A stretch of DNA of 64,000 nt, taken from Burkholderiales bacterium. GTDB taxonomy: Bacteria > Pseudomonadota > Gammaproteobacteria > Burkholderiales > Burkholderiaceae_E. Below, piece after piece: positions 44,263 through 53,412 of this stretch. The stretch lies in contig JAPOKJ010000006.1 in NCBI GenBank assembly GCA_029977705.1, positions 1 to 64,000 of the forward strand, written 5' to 3'. The notes under the pieces were generated by a model that saw only the letters and a program-made list of their open reading frames with translations, made no database searches and was not told where the DNA came from. The position numbers were made by a program, and so were the translations under genes. How positions within the stretch are numbered: the stretch's first letter is position 1; every line of letters begins with the position of its first letter.

Positions 44263-45540
44263 TCAGTACAACCAGCGCGCCGGAATCATCACCAGATCCG
44301 GGAAGGCGACCAGCAGGAACAACAGGATGAATTCGGCAATCATGAAGGGAATGACGCCGCGGGTGACCTCGTCCATCGGAATGCGCCCGACTCCGGCCAC
44401 GGTATTGAGCACGGTGCCCACCGGTGGTGTGACCAGACCGATCGAGTTGTTGATGATGAACAGCACGCCGAAGTACACCGGGTCGATGCCGGCGGCCTTG
44501 ATGACTGGCATCAGCACCGGCGTGAGCAGCAGGATGGTGGGTGTCATGTCCAGCGCCGTGCCGACAACCATCACCAGGGCCATGATGGCGACCATGAGCA
44601 GTTTCGGACTGTCCATCAGCGGCTGCAGCAGGCCGACGATCTTGTCGGGCAACTGGGCCACCGTGATCAGCCAGGCCGAGACCATCGCGGCTGCGACCAG
44701 GAACATGACCACGGCACTGGTCTTGGCGGCCGCGACAAAGATCGGCAGCAACTGCCGGTAGGACACCTCGCGATACACGAACAGGGCAACCACGAGGGCA
44801 TACACGGCCGCCACCACGGCCGCTTCAGTGGGCGTGAAGACGCCAAACTTGAGGCCGAAGATGATGATCAGGGGCAGCACCAGGGCCCAGGCGGCCTCGC
44901 GCACGGCCTGGAGCACCTCGGCCGCCTTCTTGCGGGGTGCCGGCTGGATGTTTTCCTTGCGCGCCACGTACCACCAGGTCAGCCATAGCGCGGCGCCCAG
45001 CATCAGGCCAGGCACGATGCCGGCCAGGAACAGCTTGGAGATCGACACATTGCCGGCCACGCCGAAGATCACGAAGCCGATCGAGGGCGGGATGACCGGG
45101 CCGATGATCCCGGACGAGGCGATCAGCCCTGCCGAGCGCGCCCGGTCATGGCCAGCGGCAATCATCATCGGCAGCAGCAGGCTGGACAGGGCCGCCGCAT
45201 CGGCAACCGCCGAGCCCGACAGGGCCGACAGCACGCAGGCCGCGATGATGGCGACGTAGCCGAGCCCGCCGCGGATGTGGCCGACCAGGGCCATCGCGAC
45301 ATTGACGATGCGCCGCGACAGGCCGCCGGTATTCATGATCTCGCCGGCGAGCATGAAAAATGGCACCGCCAGCAAAGGAAAGCTGTCGGCACCATTGACC
45401 ACGTTCTGCGCCAGGATCTGGGCATCGAACATGTCCAGGTGCCACATCAGCGCGGCTCCGCACAGCAGCAGCGAAAAGGCGATGGGGACGCCCAGCGCCA
45501 TCGCGCCCAGCAGCGAGCCGAGAAAGACGGCGATGGTCAT
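44263..45540 (-). CDS. TRAP transporter large permease DctM (second system)
   Basis: 425 aa with about 12 membrane helices. FPLLAVPFFMLAGEIMNTGG, ALSGSAVADAAALSSLLLPMM, GPVIPPSIGFVIFGVAGNVSI and the C-terminal GLVTPPVGTVLNTVAGV identify DctM. The start overlaps the dctQ stop. The order Q-M-P differs from the P-Q-M order of the system at 12831-15689. Confidence 0.95.
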   Translation of the reverse strand: MTIAVFLGSLLGAMALGVPIAFSLLLCGAALMWHLDMFDAQILAQNVVNGADSFPLLAVPFFMLAGEIMNTGGLSRRIVNVAMALVGHIRGGLGYVAIIAACVLSALSGSAVADAAALSSLLLPMMIAAGHDRARSAGLIASSGIIGPVIPPSIGFVIFGVAGNVSISKLFLAGIVPGLMLGAALWLTWWYVARKENIQPAPRKKAAEVLQAVREAAWALVLPLIIIFGLKFGVFTPTEAAVVAAVYALVVALFVYREVSYRQLLPIFVAAAKTSAVVMFLVAAAMVSAWLITVAQLPDKIVGLLQPLMDSPKLLMVAIMALVMVVGTALDMTPTILLLTPVLMPVIKAAGIDPVYFGVLFIINNSIGLVTPPVGTVLNTVAGVGRIPMDEVTRGVIPFMIAEFILLFLLVAFPDLVMIPARWLY

Positions 45541-46094
45541 GCTGCCTCCTTCGAGGCTTTTTCGTAGGACTCGCTGGTGAGTGCCGCTTCCTCGGATTCA
45601 CGGATGGTGATGAGGTCATCGTCTCCGAGTTGGCCACTGAGCAGCTTCCACAGGTCGCGCAGGATGATCAGCCCGCCCAGGACTGCGAAGGCCATGCCCG
45701 AGGCATAGAACCAGCTCATCGACACTTCCATCACGGCGCTGGTACTGCTCCAGTTGATCTGCACCTGCTGCCAGGCGCCGCTGAACAGCAGCCAACTGGA
45801 AAACAGCATCAGCCCGTAGGTGACGGCCAGACAGAGCTTCCGGCCGCGCGGGCCGAGCTTGCCCACCAGCATGTCGGTACCCAGGTGCCCCTTGTCGTTG
45901 AGGGCCACCACCGCGCCCAGGAAGGTGATCCAGACGAAGAGCCAGCGCGACAACTCGTCAGAGACACTGATGCCGGCATTGAAGCCATAGCGCAGGACCA
46001 CGTTGCCAAACACCAGGATCACCATCACGCCCAGCGCCAGGGCCATGGCCCATTCCAGCCAGCGGCAATAGCGCGCAATCAGTCGATCCAGCAT
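45537..46094 (-). CDS. TRAP transporter small permease DctQ (second system)
   Basis: 185 aa, four membrane helices (MALALGVMVILVFGNVVLRYG, WLFVWITFLGAVVAL, LAVTYGLMLFSSWLLF, MAFAVLGGLIIL) with ISVDELSRWLFVW-like DctQ signature, here ISVSDELSRWLFVWITF. GGGAGGAGCCCC before the ATG is a strong ribosome-binding site. It is the first gene of the minus-strand operon running to the PhyH gene. Confidence 0.93.
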   Translation of the reverse strand: MLDRLIARYCRWLEWAMALALGVMVILVFGNVVLRYGFNAGISVSDELSRWLFVWITFLGAVVALNDKGHLGTDMLVGKLGPRGRKLCLAVTYGLMLFSSWLLFSGAWQQVQINWSSTSAVMEVSMSWFYASGMAFAVLGGLIILRDLWKLLSGQLGDDDLITIRESEEAALTSESYEKASKEAA

Positions 46095-46253
46095 GGGGCT
46101 CCTCCCGTTGGCCCGGTCTTTCTTCGGTGAAACCGGTTTGTCATGGGCGAAATGTACGAACTGGTTAATTTCTTGGATATAAGTGGAAACACGTAGTTTT
46201 TATTGCCCAAGCCCGCCCGCAGGCCTTCTCGCGCTGCGAGCGGCGGCTGCAAG
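46095..46253 (-). promoter_or_regulatory. Upstream region of the second TRAP operon
   Basis: 159 bases between dctQ and the 3' end of the panE-like gene. The part at 46140-46205 is AT-rich against a GC-rich background and probably contains the operon promoter. AAACCGGTTT (46130-46139) is a perfect 10-bp palindrome about 36 bases before the dctQ ATG, and AACTGGTTAATT further up is a looser dyad; both are operator candidates. No regulator gene is adjacent. Confidence 0.4.
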
Positions 46254-47219
46254 TCAGGGCTTGGCCGCGCCCTGGCGCGCCTGCCACGCCAACAGGTGTT
46301 CGCGACCATGGACGGCAGCCAGCAAGGTGTCATTGACCGGGGTGGCAATGCCCAGGCGGCGGGCCTCCTGCACCACGGCGCCGTTGATGAAGTCGATCTC
46401 GGTGCGCGACCCGCGCTCGAGGCTTTGCAGCATCGAGGCCTTGAACTCATAGGGAAGTCCGGCGCTGGCCCTTTGCCAGGCTTGCAGCGGATCTGTGATG
46501 CCCAGTCGGATGCCTTGGGCCCGTGCCACCGCCAGGGCCTCGGCTGCGGCGGCCACACCCACCGCCTGGGCCTCGGGCAGTTGGTAGAGCTCGCCATAGT
46601 GCAGGCCGGTCAGGGCCGCCAGGGCCCCGGTGGCGGTGTTGACCAGCAGCTTGTCCCAGATGATGCCCAGGATGTTGTCGCTGGCCTGACAGGCCAGGCC
46701 AGCCTGGTGGAACAAGGCCTCGATGGCCCGCACCCGGGGGCTCTGGCGGCCATCGAACTCGCCGATCACATTGGCCTTGTCGCGCACGCCGGCCACCACA
46801 TGGCCCGGGGCGATGAGCAGGCCGCCGACATAGCTGCGTCCGGCCAGCACCTTGTCGGGGCCGACCGCCTCGCCCAGGATGCGTTCGTGGCCGAGCCCGT
46901 TCTGCAGGCTGAGCACGGCCGTGTCCTTGCCCACCAGGGGCCGGGCCTGGGCGATGGCAGCGGCCGTGTCGAAGGACTTGACCAGCACGATGATCAGATC
47001 CATCGCCTGCTCCTGCGGCGGGATGTGGGCGCAGTCCTGCACGGCGCGCACTGGCACGACCCGGTCCTGGCCTTCCAGCCGCATGATCAGGCCGCGCTGC
47101 TGCAGGGCCTCCACCTGGTGCGCATTGCGGTTGACCAGCCAGACGTTTTCGCCAGCGGCACTGAGCATGCCGCCGATGGCGCAGCCCAGTGAGCCGGCGC
47201 CGAGAATGCAGATGCGCAT
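46254..47219 (-). CDS. 2-dehydropantoate 2-reductase-like protein (PanE/ApbA family)
   Basis: 321 aa. The N-terminal MRICILGAGSLGCAIGGMLSAAGENVWLVNRN binds NADP. The C-terminal ketopantoate reductase domain has IIWDKLLVNTATGALAALTGL with the catalytic Lys, and ends with RTEIDFINGAVVQEARRLGIATPVNDTL. AAGGA precedes ATG 47219; an earlier in-frame ATG would add ten residues before the Rossmann start. Burkholderiales carry several paralogues, so pantothenate synthesis is only one possible role. It is divergent from nudC. Confidence 0.88.
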   Translation of the reverse strand: MRICILGAGSLGCAIGGMLSAAGENVWLVNRNAHQVEALQQRGLIMRLEGQDRVVPVRAVQDCAHIPPQEQAMDLIIVLVKSFDTAAAIAQARPLVGKDTAVLSLQNGLGHERILGEAVGPDKVLAGRSYVGGLLIAPGHVVAGVRDKANVIGEFDGRQSPRVRAIEALFHQAGLACQASDNILGIIWDKLLVNTATGALAALTGLHYGELYQLPEAQAVGVAAAAEALAVARAQGIRLGITDPLQAWQRASAGLPYEFKASMLQSLERGSRTEIDFINGAVVQEARRLGIATPVNDTLLAAVHGREHLLAWQARQGAAKP

Positions 47220-47338
47220 GGGGGGTGTTTCCTTTCCGTGTCCGGGCATCCCTTGCCCGCAGCCTGCATGCTAAGCTGATTCGCTTTCCGACGAACCGGC
47301 CGGGCAGGCTCCCATGCCCGGCATCCTGATGGCCCGCC

Positions 47339-48175
47339 ATGCTGCAAAGTCCCTCCCACTTCGAACCGCGCCTTGACCTGCAACTGAGCGATGAGGCGCT
47401 GGTGCACCTTTTTCATCTGGACCGTTACATCAACCGGGCCGAGCAGCCCATGATGATGACCTGGGGCCAGGCCCGCAGCGCCGGCTTTGAGGGCCACCGC
47501 GTGCATTCGATGGGCCTGCTCGACGGGCAACCGCATTTCGCGGTCGCAGTCCCGGATGATTTCGAACCCGGCGCCGCTCCCGAGGGTTTCCGGGCGGCCG
47601 GTTTGCGCAACTGGTTCGGCGTTCTCGACGACCTGCCGCTGTCGCTGGCGATGCGTGCCGTCCAGGTCCTCGAGTGGGACCGCACGCACCGCTTTTGCGG
47701 GGCCTGTGGCACGCCCACCGAACGGGCGGCCGGCGAGCGTGCCAAGCGTTGCCCGGCCTGCAAGCTGACGGTGTACCCGCGCATCTCGCCAGCCATGATG
47801 GTGCTGGTGACGCGGGGACGCGAGCTGCTGCTGGCCCGGGGCGTCAATTTCCCTCCGGGCCGTTTCAGCGCGCTGGCCGGTTTTCTCGAGGCCGGCGAGA
47901 CCATCGAACAGGCGGTGGTGCGCGAGGTCCGCGAAGAAGTGGGCGTCGAGGTCGATGGGCTCGAGTACTTCGCCAGTCAGAGCTGGCCCTTCCCCAATTC
48001 GCTGATGATTGCCTTTACCGCGCGTTGGGTCGGCGGCGACATCCGGCCTGATACCGCCGAGATTGCCGAGGCGCACTGGTTCACCGAGGACAACCTGCCG
48101 TCCCTGCCGCCGCGCCTGAGCATTGCCCGCTCGCTGATCGAATCGACGCTGGCCCGCATTCGCGGCCAGGGCTGA
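47339..48175 (+). CDS. nudC: NAD(H) pyrophosphatase NudC
   Basis: 278 aa. The zinc ribbon has C120, C123, C138 and C141. The Nudix box GFLEAGETIEQAVVREVREEVGV is at 181-203, followed by the NudC-specific SQSWPFPNS at 213-221. It hydrolyses NADH and deNADs NAD-capped RNA in E. coli (family knowledge). It is monocistronic, convergent with the DnaQ/GIY-YIG gene, only 6 bases apart. Confidence 0.95.
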   Translation: MLQSPSHFEPRLDLQLSDEALVHLFHLDRYINRAEQPMMMTWGQARSAGFEGHRVHSMGLLDGQPHFAVAVPDDFEPGAAPEGFRAAGLRNWFGVLDDLPLSLAMRAVQVLEWDRTHRFCGACGTPTERAAGERAKRCPACKLTVYPRISPAMMVLVTRGRELLLARGVNFPPGRFSALAGFLEAGETIEQAVVREVREEVGVEVDGLEYFASQSWPFPNSLMIAFTARWVGGDIRPDTAEIAEAHWFTEDNLPSLPPRLSIARSLIESTLARIRGQG

Positions 48176-48181
48176 GGCCGT

Positions 48182-49753
48182 TCAGGCGGCCGCCTGCAGC
48201 AGCGGCGCGGCCAGGGCCTGACCAGCTGCATCCAGCATCAGACGCCAGCCGGCGCGCCCGGATACTGGCCCGCCGGCCTGCGCGCTGCCCGCCTGCTCGT
48301 CGGGCGTGGCATCGGCCAGCAGGGGACGCAGCAGGTGATACAGGTTCAGGTCGAAGCGGCCGGCGGCCTGGTTCGCCTCGTCGCCCTTGTGCGCCGCAGA
48401 CGCGTCACTGGCCGAACTGCCGAGCCAGCACCACTGGTCGAAATGATGAAAGCGCAGGCTCGGATAGTCGGTGGCCGGCTCCTCGATGCACAGCGGCCCC
48501 CAGACCCAGGGCGGACGCCGGCGCGGCGCCAGTGCATCGGCCAGGCGGGCCGCCAGTTGCGACGCCGTCTCCAGGCCACAGCAGGCCCCCTTGCAGCGGG
48601 CGATCTGATGATTGAAGCAGGGGCGCAGGGGTTCGTTGTCGCGCTCGCGCCGCGAGCGCTTTTCAAGCCCCATGGTCTGCAGGCACAGGTGGGCCTCGCG
48701 GGCCAGGCCGGTCAGATGGTGGCGCGCCGCGGCCTTGCTCACGAAGGGGCCGAACAGGTCCAGGCCTTCGGGGGCCGGCTCATGGCAGGGGTGATGGCCG
48801 ATCTGGGCGCTGTCGGGATCGATGCTGATCCACAGGGCCTGCTCGCGCTTGCGCAGGGCGATGTTGTGGGCCGGCATCTCCTGGTGGATCAGCACGATCT
48901 CGCGCAGGCGGGCGCCGAAGTCGCCGGCACACTGCTCCCACTCGATGCGGCGGATTTCCTGGGCCAGGCGCATGCCGCGCTCGGAGCGATGATCGACGCA
49001 GAAATGTTCGCCGATGCGGTCGCGCAGGCTGATGCTCTTGCCGATGTACAGCGGATGCTTGTTCAGCCCGTAGAACTTGTAGACGCCGGGCGTGCGCGGC
49101 AGTTGCTGCAACTGGTCGGGCGGCAGGTGGGCTGGCAGGCTGGGGTGGCGCATCAGCTTGCGCAGCACCAGGGCCAGTGCCGGAGGCTCGACACTGCCCA
49201 TCAGCACTTGCAGGAAGGACCACAGCACCTGGGCATCGCCAAGGGCCCGGTGGCGACCGCTGCAGGGCAACTGGTGGCGGGCGATCAGTGCATCCAGGCC
49301 ATGGGCGCCTGTGTCCGGAAAAAGCGCCTGCGACAGCCGCACGGTGCACAGGGTACGGGCCTGGAAGGCCTGGCCGCATCGCTCCATTTCGGCCTTGATG
49401 AAGCCGTAGTCGAAACGAGCCTGGTGGGCCACGAAGATGGCGTCGGCGCTCAGGGCCAGCACCTGCCCGGCGATGGCCTCGAAGCGGGGCGCCTCGCGCA
49501 CCATCTCGGGGGTGATGCCAGTCAGGGCCTGGATCGGCTGCGGGATCGCTTCCTCGGGATTGACCAGGCTCGACCACTGTGTCAGCCGCGGGGCCGGCCC
49601 GGCCCAGTCCTCGACGCGCAGGATGCCGACTTCGGTGACACGGCCGCGCTGCGGCGACATCCCGGTCGTTTCGACGTCGATGAAGCACAGGACGGGAGGC
49701 AGGTCGAGCAGGGCGGGCGAAGTCAAGACAGTCGGGGCTTGGGCGGGAGCCAC
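48182..49753 (-). CDS. DnaQ-like 3'-5' exonuclease fused to GIY-YIG (UvrC-like) nuclease
   Basis: About 523 aa from GTG 49753. The DEDDh exonuclease domain starts at LCFIDVETTG (motif I) with FVAHQARFDYGFIKAEM (II) and HRALGDAQVL (III). A GIY-YIG domain follows (TPGVYKFYGLNKHPLYIGKSISLRDRIGEHF), then a UvrC/Cho-like Cys-rich segment (CFNHQIARCKGACCG) and a variable C-terminus. The start is uncertain: the frame is open to a TTG at 49867 but that stretch is unlike the family, and a TACAAT -10-like box (49756-49761 on the minus strand) lies inside it. It is likely a repair nuclease. Similar fusions occur in other Betaproteobacteria as far as I recall. Confidence 0.82.
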   Translation of the reverse strand: MAPAQAPTVLTSPALLDLPPVLCFIDVETTGMSPQRGRVTEVGILRVEDWAGPAPRLTQWSSLVNPEEAIPQPIQALTGITPEMVREAPRFEAIAGQVLALSADAIFVAHQARFDYGFIKAEMERCGQAFQARTLCTVRLSQALFPDTGAHGLDALIARHQLPCSGRHRALGDAQVLWSFLQVLMGSVEPPALALVLRKLMRHPSLPAHLPPDQLQQLPRTPGVYKFYGLNKHPLYIGKSISLRDRIGEHFCVDHRSERGMRLAQEIRRIEWEQCAGDFGARLREIVLIHQEMPAHNIALRKREQALWISIDPDSAQIGHHPCHEPAPEGLDLFGPFVSKAAARHHLTGLAREAHLCLQTMGLEKRSRRERDNEPLRPCFNHQIARCKGACCGLETASQLAARLADALAPRRRPPWVWGPLCIEEPATDYPSLRFHHFDQWCWLGSSASDASAAHKGDEANQAAGRFDLNLYHLLRPLLADATPDEQAGSAQAGGPVSGRAGWRLMLDAAGQALAAPLLQAAA

Positions 49754-49915
49754 TGATTGTATATCCAGTGCCCGCGATGCCGGTTTCGGCAGGCGCGACC
49801 GGCCTGGCAGTCCCAAAAGTGCACCAAAGGGCCAATCTCCAACAAATAGTTGCGGAAAAAGGCGCAAATCGCGCCGTCCAGCCTGAAATCGGGTGCGATC
49901 GGCCCGGAAACGTCC

Positions 49916-49921
49916 TAAAAT
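49916..49921 (+). promoter_or_regulatory. Candidate -10 box for the DEAD-box helicase gene
   Basis: TAAAAT 30 bases before the TTG start of the helicase gene, in the short divergent gap with the nuclease gene. The -35 region is weak. The first transcribed base would be near 49928, giving a leader of about 24 bases without an obvious Shine-Dalgarno. Confidence 0.4.
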
Positions 49922-49951
49922 CCCGGTGCTATCGTTCTTATCAAGACTTCA

Positions 49952-51463
49952 TTGACCACTTTTCAAGATTTCGGCCTCAGTGACACGATCCTGAGGGCCA
50001 TCACCGAGATGGGCTACCAGACGCCCACTCCGATCCAGGCCGAGGCCATTCCTGTCGTCCTCCAGGGGCGCGATGTCATGGGTGCTGCCCAGACCGGCAC
50101 CGGCAAGACCGCTGGCTTCGGTCTGCCGCTGCTGCAAAGGCTGCTGCCCCACGCCAACACCAGCACCTCGCCAGCCCGGCATCCGGTACGTTCCCTGATC
50201 CTGGCGCCGACCCGCGAACTGGCCGACCAGATCTTCGCCAACCTGCGCGATTACGCCAAGCACACGCCGCTGCGCTGCGCCGTGGTCTTTGGCGGTGTCG
50301 ACATGAAGCCGCAACTGCTGGCGCTGCGCAATGGCTGCGAAGTGCTGGTGGCCACGCCGGGACGCCTGCTCGATCACATGGAGCAAAAGTCGGTCAGTCT
50401 GGCCCAGGTGGAAGTGCTGGTGCTCGATGAAGCCGACCGCATGCTGGACATGGGCTTCCTGCCCGACCTCCAGCGCATCGTGCGCGCCTTGCCCAAGCAG
50501 CGCCAGAGCCTGCTGTTTTCGGCAACCTTCTCCAACGAGATCCGGCGCCTGGCGGGTACCTTCCTGACCGACCCGATCACGATCGAGGTCGCGCGCCGCA
50601 ATGCCACCGCCGAAAATGTCACCCAGAAGGTGTACAAGGTGGCCTCCACCGAGGCCAAGCGCAATGCGGTGGCCCACCTGATCCAGTTGCATGCGCTCAG
50701 CCAGGTGATCGTGTTCTCGAACACCAAGATCGGCTGCGGTCGCCTGGCCCGTCACCTGCAAAAGCTTGGCCTGAATGCCGATGCCATCCATGGCGACAAG
50801 TCGCAGCAGGACCGGCTGGTCACGCTCGACAACTTCAAGAACGGCAAGACCAGCGTGCTGGTGGCCACCGATGTGGCGGCCCGGGGTCTGGACATCGCCG
50901 AGCTGCCGGCGGTCATCAACTACGATTTGCCGTACTCGCCGGAAGACTATGTGCACCGCATCGGCCGTACCGGTCGCGCCGGCGCCAGTGGCCTGGCCTT
51001 GTCGATCATGTCCTCCGAGGACGGTCGCCTGCTGGCCGATATCGAGAAGCTGACCAAGAGCAAGCTCGATGTCGAGGCCCTCGATATCGATGCCCGCGAA
51101 GGCGGTCGCAGCGATGAGCGGGGCCCGCGCGAGGCGCGCATGCCGCGCGAGGAGCGGGGCTTTCGCGAGGAGCGCGGCAGCCGTGAGGCGTCCGGCAGCC
51201 AAGAGGAACGTCCGCCGCGCGAGGACCGGGCCGTGCGCGAGTTGCGCTCGCGTACCCGCGAACCGCGCCGTGCGCCGGCCAGCATGCCCAGCGTCACCGG
51301 ACAATCGAACGATCCCTTCTTCTACAAGCCCTACGACGCCGACGCACAGCCAGCGGCCGAGCCAACGCCCGCACCGGTCGAAGCCGCCGTGCAGGCGCGG
51401 CCGATCACCGGGCTGCGCCGACCCGCTGCACCGGTCGCCGCCTTGCTCGGCGGCAAGCGCTGA
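49952..51463 (+). CDS. rhlE: DEAD-box RNA helicase, RhlE type
   Basis: 503 aa. Q motif FQDFGLSDTILRAITEMGYQTPTPIQ, Walker A AQTGTGKT, PTRELA, VLDEADRMLDMGF, SATF, and C-terminal ATDVAARGLDI and HRIGRTGRAG. After about residue 385 there is a charged Arg/Glu-rich tail (REERG, REASG, PPRED repeats) typical of RNA-binding tails of this family. The start is a TTG with no clear ribosome-binding site, placed by alignment to the family N-terminus. It unwinds RNA in ribosome assembly or decay. Confidence 0.92.
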   Translation: MTTFQDFGLSDTILRAITEMGYQTPTPIQAEAIPVVLQGRDVMGAAQTGTGKTAGFGLPLLQRLLPHANTSTSPARHPVRSLILAPTRELADQIFANLRDYAKHTPLRCAVVFGGVDMKPQLLALRNGCEVLVATPGRLLDHMEQKSVSLAQVEVLVLDEADRMLDMGFLPDLQRIVRALPKQRQSLLFSATFSNEIRRLAGTFLTDPITIEVARRNATAENVTQKVYKVASTEAKRNAVAHLIQLHALSQVIVFSNTKIGCGRLARHLQKLGLNADAIHGDKSQQDRLVTLDNFKNGKTSVLVATDVAARGLDIAELPAVINYDLPYSPEDYVHRIGRTGRAGASGLALSIMSSEDGRLLADIEKLTKSKLDVEALDIDAREGGRSDERGPREARMPREERGFREERGSREASGSQEERPPREDRAVRELRSRTREPRRAPASMPSVTGQSNDPFFYKPYDADAQPAAEPTPAPVEAAVQARPITGLRRPAAPVAALLGGKR

Positions 51464-51466
51464 ACA

Positions 51467-52480
51467 TCAGCGGACGGCCTCGCGGCCGAGCCGCAGGTGG
51501 CGCCACTGCGCCACTGCCTTGAGCCAGAACTCGGCAAGCGACTCGCCATTCATGGCGACGGCGGGCAGACCCAGATCGCGCAAGGCCTGTTGCAGCAGCG
51601 GCAGGGGGTGGCGGGTGTCGATCGCTGCCGCGCCATTCTGCTTGGACAGTTTCTGGCCGTCGGCCCCCATCACCAGGGGGCAGTGCCAGTAGTGTGGCGT
51701 CGGCAGTCCCAGGCATTGCTGCAAATGGATTTGCCTCGCGGTTGAGTCGATCAGGTCCAGGCCACGCACGACATGGGTGATGCCGGCATCGCCATCGTCG
51801 ACGACCACCGACAACTGGTAGGTCCAGTCCAGCCCGGCACCTGACGCCGGGCGCGCAATCACGAAGTCGCCAAGGCTTTGGGCAAGATTTTCGCTCTGCG
51901 TCCGGCCCGCCAGAGGGCTGGCGCGGGGGCTCAGCCAGTCGCCTTCGGTCCAGCGGATCGGACGTGCCGGGACCTGCACCCGCCAGGCCCGAAGCGGTGC
52001 GGTTGCGGGCGCAACGAAAAGCGCCGGGCGATCAGGCCGGCAGGTCCCCGGGTAGATGCGTGCGTCGGTCATGCCACGCTGGCTGAGCGAGTCTGCGATC
52101 TCCTTGCGGCTGCAGCGGCAGGCATAGAGCAGGTGCTGCGCCGTCAGTTTGTCGAAGGCCTGCTGGTAGCGCGACAGGCGCTGGCTCTGGTACCACAGGC
52201 GTTGCGGGTCGAAGCGAAAGCCCAGGGTCGACAGGTCGCGCAGGATGGCGGCAGCAGCGTCGGCGCGGCTGCGCAGGGTGTCGATGTCTTCGATGCGCAG
52301 CAGCCACTGGCCGTCATGGGCCAGGGCATCCAGGTAGCTGGCCATGGCGGCGACCAGCGAGCCGCGATGCAGTGGGCCGCTGGGGCTGGGCGCAAAGCGG
52401 CCGATGTAGGTCCCGGGCGTGGGGACGACAGGTGTTTTCGGCGCGGCTTGCGCTTCGGATGGTGGCGCTGAACCCGTCAT
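51467..52480 (-). CDS. gluQ: Glutamyl-Q tRNA(Asp) synthetase
   Basis: 337 aa, a truncated GluRS paralogue without an anticodon-binding domain. The signature GRFAPSPSGPLHRGS is the HIGH-like site, and QKLSKQNGA is the KMSKS-like site. YACRCSRKEI and YPGTC supply zinc ligands. It glutamylates queuosine at position 34 of tRNA-Asp. ATG 52480 has GAGGAG eight bases upstream and overlaps the LysR stop (ATGA), so the two genes are coupled. It is convergent with rhlE. Confidence 0.94.
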   Translation of the reverse strand: MTGSAPPSEAQAAPKTPVVPTPGTYIGRFAPSPSGPLHRGSLVAAMASYLDALAHDGQWLLRIEDIDTLRSRADAAAAILRDLSTLGFRFDPQRLWYQSQRLSRYQQAFDKLTAQHLLYACRCSRKEIADSLSQRGMTDARIYPGTCRPDRPALFVAPATAPLRAWRVQVPARPIRWTEGDWLSPRASPLAGRTQSENLAQSLGDFVIARPASGAGLDWTYQLSVVVDDGDAGITHVVRGLDLIDSTARQIHLQQCLGLPTPHYWHCPLVMGADGQKLSKQNGAAAIDTRHPLPLLQQALRDLGLPAVAMNGESLAEFWLKAVAQWRHLRLGREAVR

Positions 52481-53412
52481 GGCCGCATCTCCTCGCCCTG
52501 CAGCAGCCGCTTGCGGACCTGGGCCACCTGCAGGCGGGACAGCCACCAGGCCAGGGCCTTGCCCGGCCGGGTACGGCGCCAGGCGTAGACCATGCCGGGC
52601 GCCGGCCGCGGCTCGGCGATGCGGCGCTCGATCAGGGCACCGCTGCGCAGGGCGCTGGCCGCCAGATAGCGCGGCAGATAGCCGATCCCCAGGCCCCCCA
52701 CCTGTGCCTCGAGCTTGTGCTGCATGGTGGCTACCGTGAGCACCGGCTGGCCCGCCAGAAGGCCGAAGCTTCGGGGACTGATGTGTCTTGCCGAGTCGGC
52801 GACGGCGACCACCCGGTGCGGTCGCAACTGATCGGGCTCGAGCGGCTTGTTCGGCGCCAGGCTGGCCAGCGGGTGGGAGGGGGCCACGCAGAAGGCGAAA
52901 TCCATGGCGCCCAGGGGCCGCACGCTGATCTGGCCCGAGGCATGCACCTGTGCAGGGGCATCGTCGATGGCCCCGATCAGTAGGTCGCAGCGTTCATCGA
53001 GCAGGCTCTCCCAACTGCCCGACAAGGTCTCTTGCTGCAGCACCAGTCGGGTTGGCGCCTGCTGGCGGTCGAAGTCGCGGATCAGGGGGTGCAGGCGCAC
53101 GATCGGCAAGGCGCTGTCGCAGGTGATGCGCAGGCCCTGCTCCCAGCCGCTGGCCGATTCGCGGACCATGGCCTGCAGGTTCTCGACGCTCTCCAGCAGG
53201 ACGCGCCCCTGACTGAGCAATACCTCGCCGCTCGGGGTCAGCTGCAGGCGCCGTTTGCGCCGGTCAAAGAGCAGGGCATCGAGTTCTTCCTCGAGCTTGC
53301 GGATCTGGTACGACAGCGCCGAGGGGACCTTGCCCAGGGCCTGGGCGGCCGCGGCAAAGCTGCCTTTGCGGGCGATGGTGTCCAGGGCCACCAGGGCGTC
53401 GAGCGAGATCAT
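52477..53412 (-). CDS. LysR family transcriptional regulator
   Basis: 311 aa. The helix-turn-helix is LVALDTIARKGSFAAAAQALGKVPSALSYQIRKLEEELDALLFDR at 8-53, followed by a periplasmic-binding-like effector domain. The wording resembles the AllS/DmlR-like branch found next to pirin genes. It is divergent from the pirin gene; the gap contains a pair of 13-bp direct repeats that are its likely operator. Coupled downstream to gluQ, which is probably accidental. Confidence 0.93.
   Translation of the reverse strand: MISLDALVALDTIARKGSFAAAAQALGKVPSALSYQIRKLEEELDALLFDRRKRRLQLTPSGEVLLSQGRVLLESVENLQAMVRESASGWEQGLRITCDSALPIVRLHPLIRDFDRQQAPTRLVLQQETLSGSWESLLDERCDLLIGAIDDAPAQVHASGQISVRPLGAMDFAFCVAPSHPLASLAPNKPLEPDQLRPHRVVAVADSARHISPRSFGLLAGQPVLTVATMQHKLEAQVGGLGIGYLPRYLAASALRSGALIERRIAEPRPAPGMVYAWRRTRPGKALAWWLSRLQVAQVRKRLLQGEEMRP

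Noticed and set aside
46095-46253. Terminator for the panE-like gene in this gap
   Set aside because: Short GC dyads are present but not followed by a T run in the minus-strand direction at suitable spacing.
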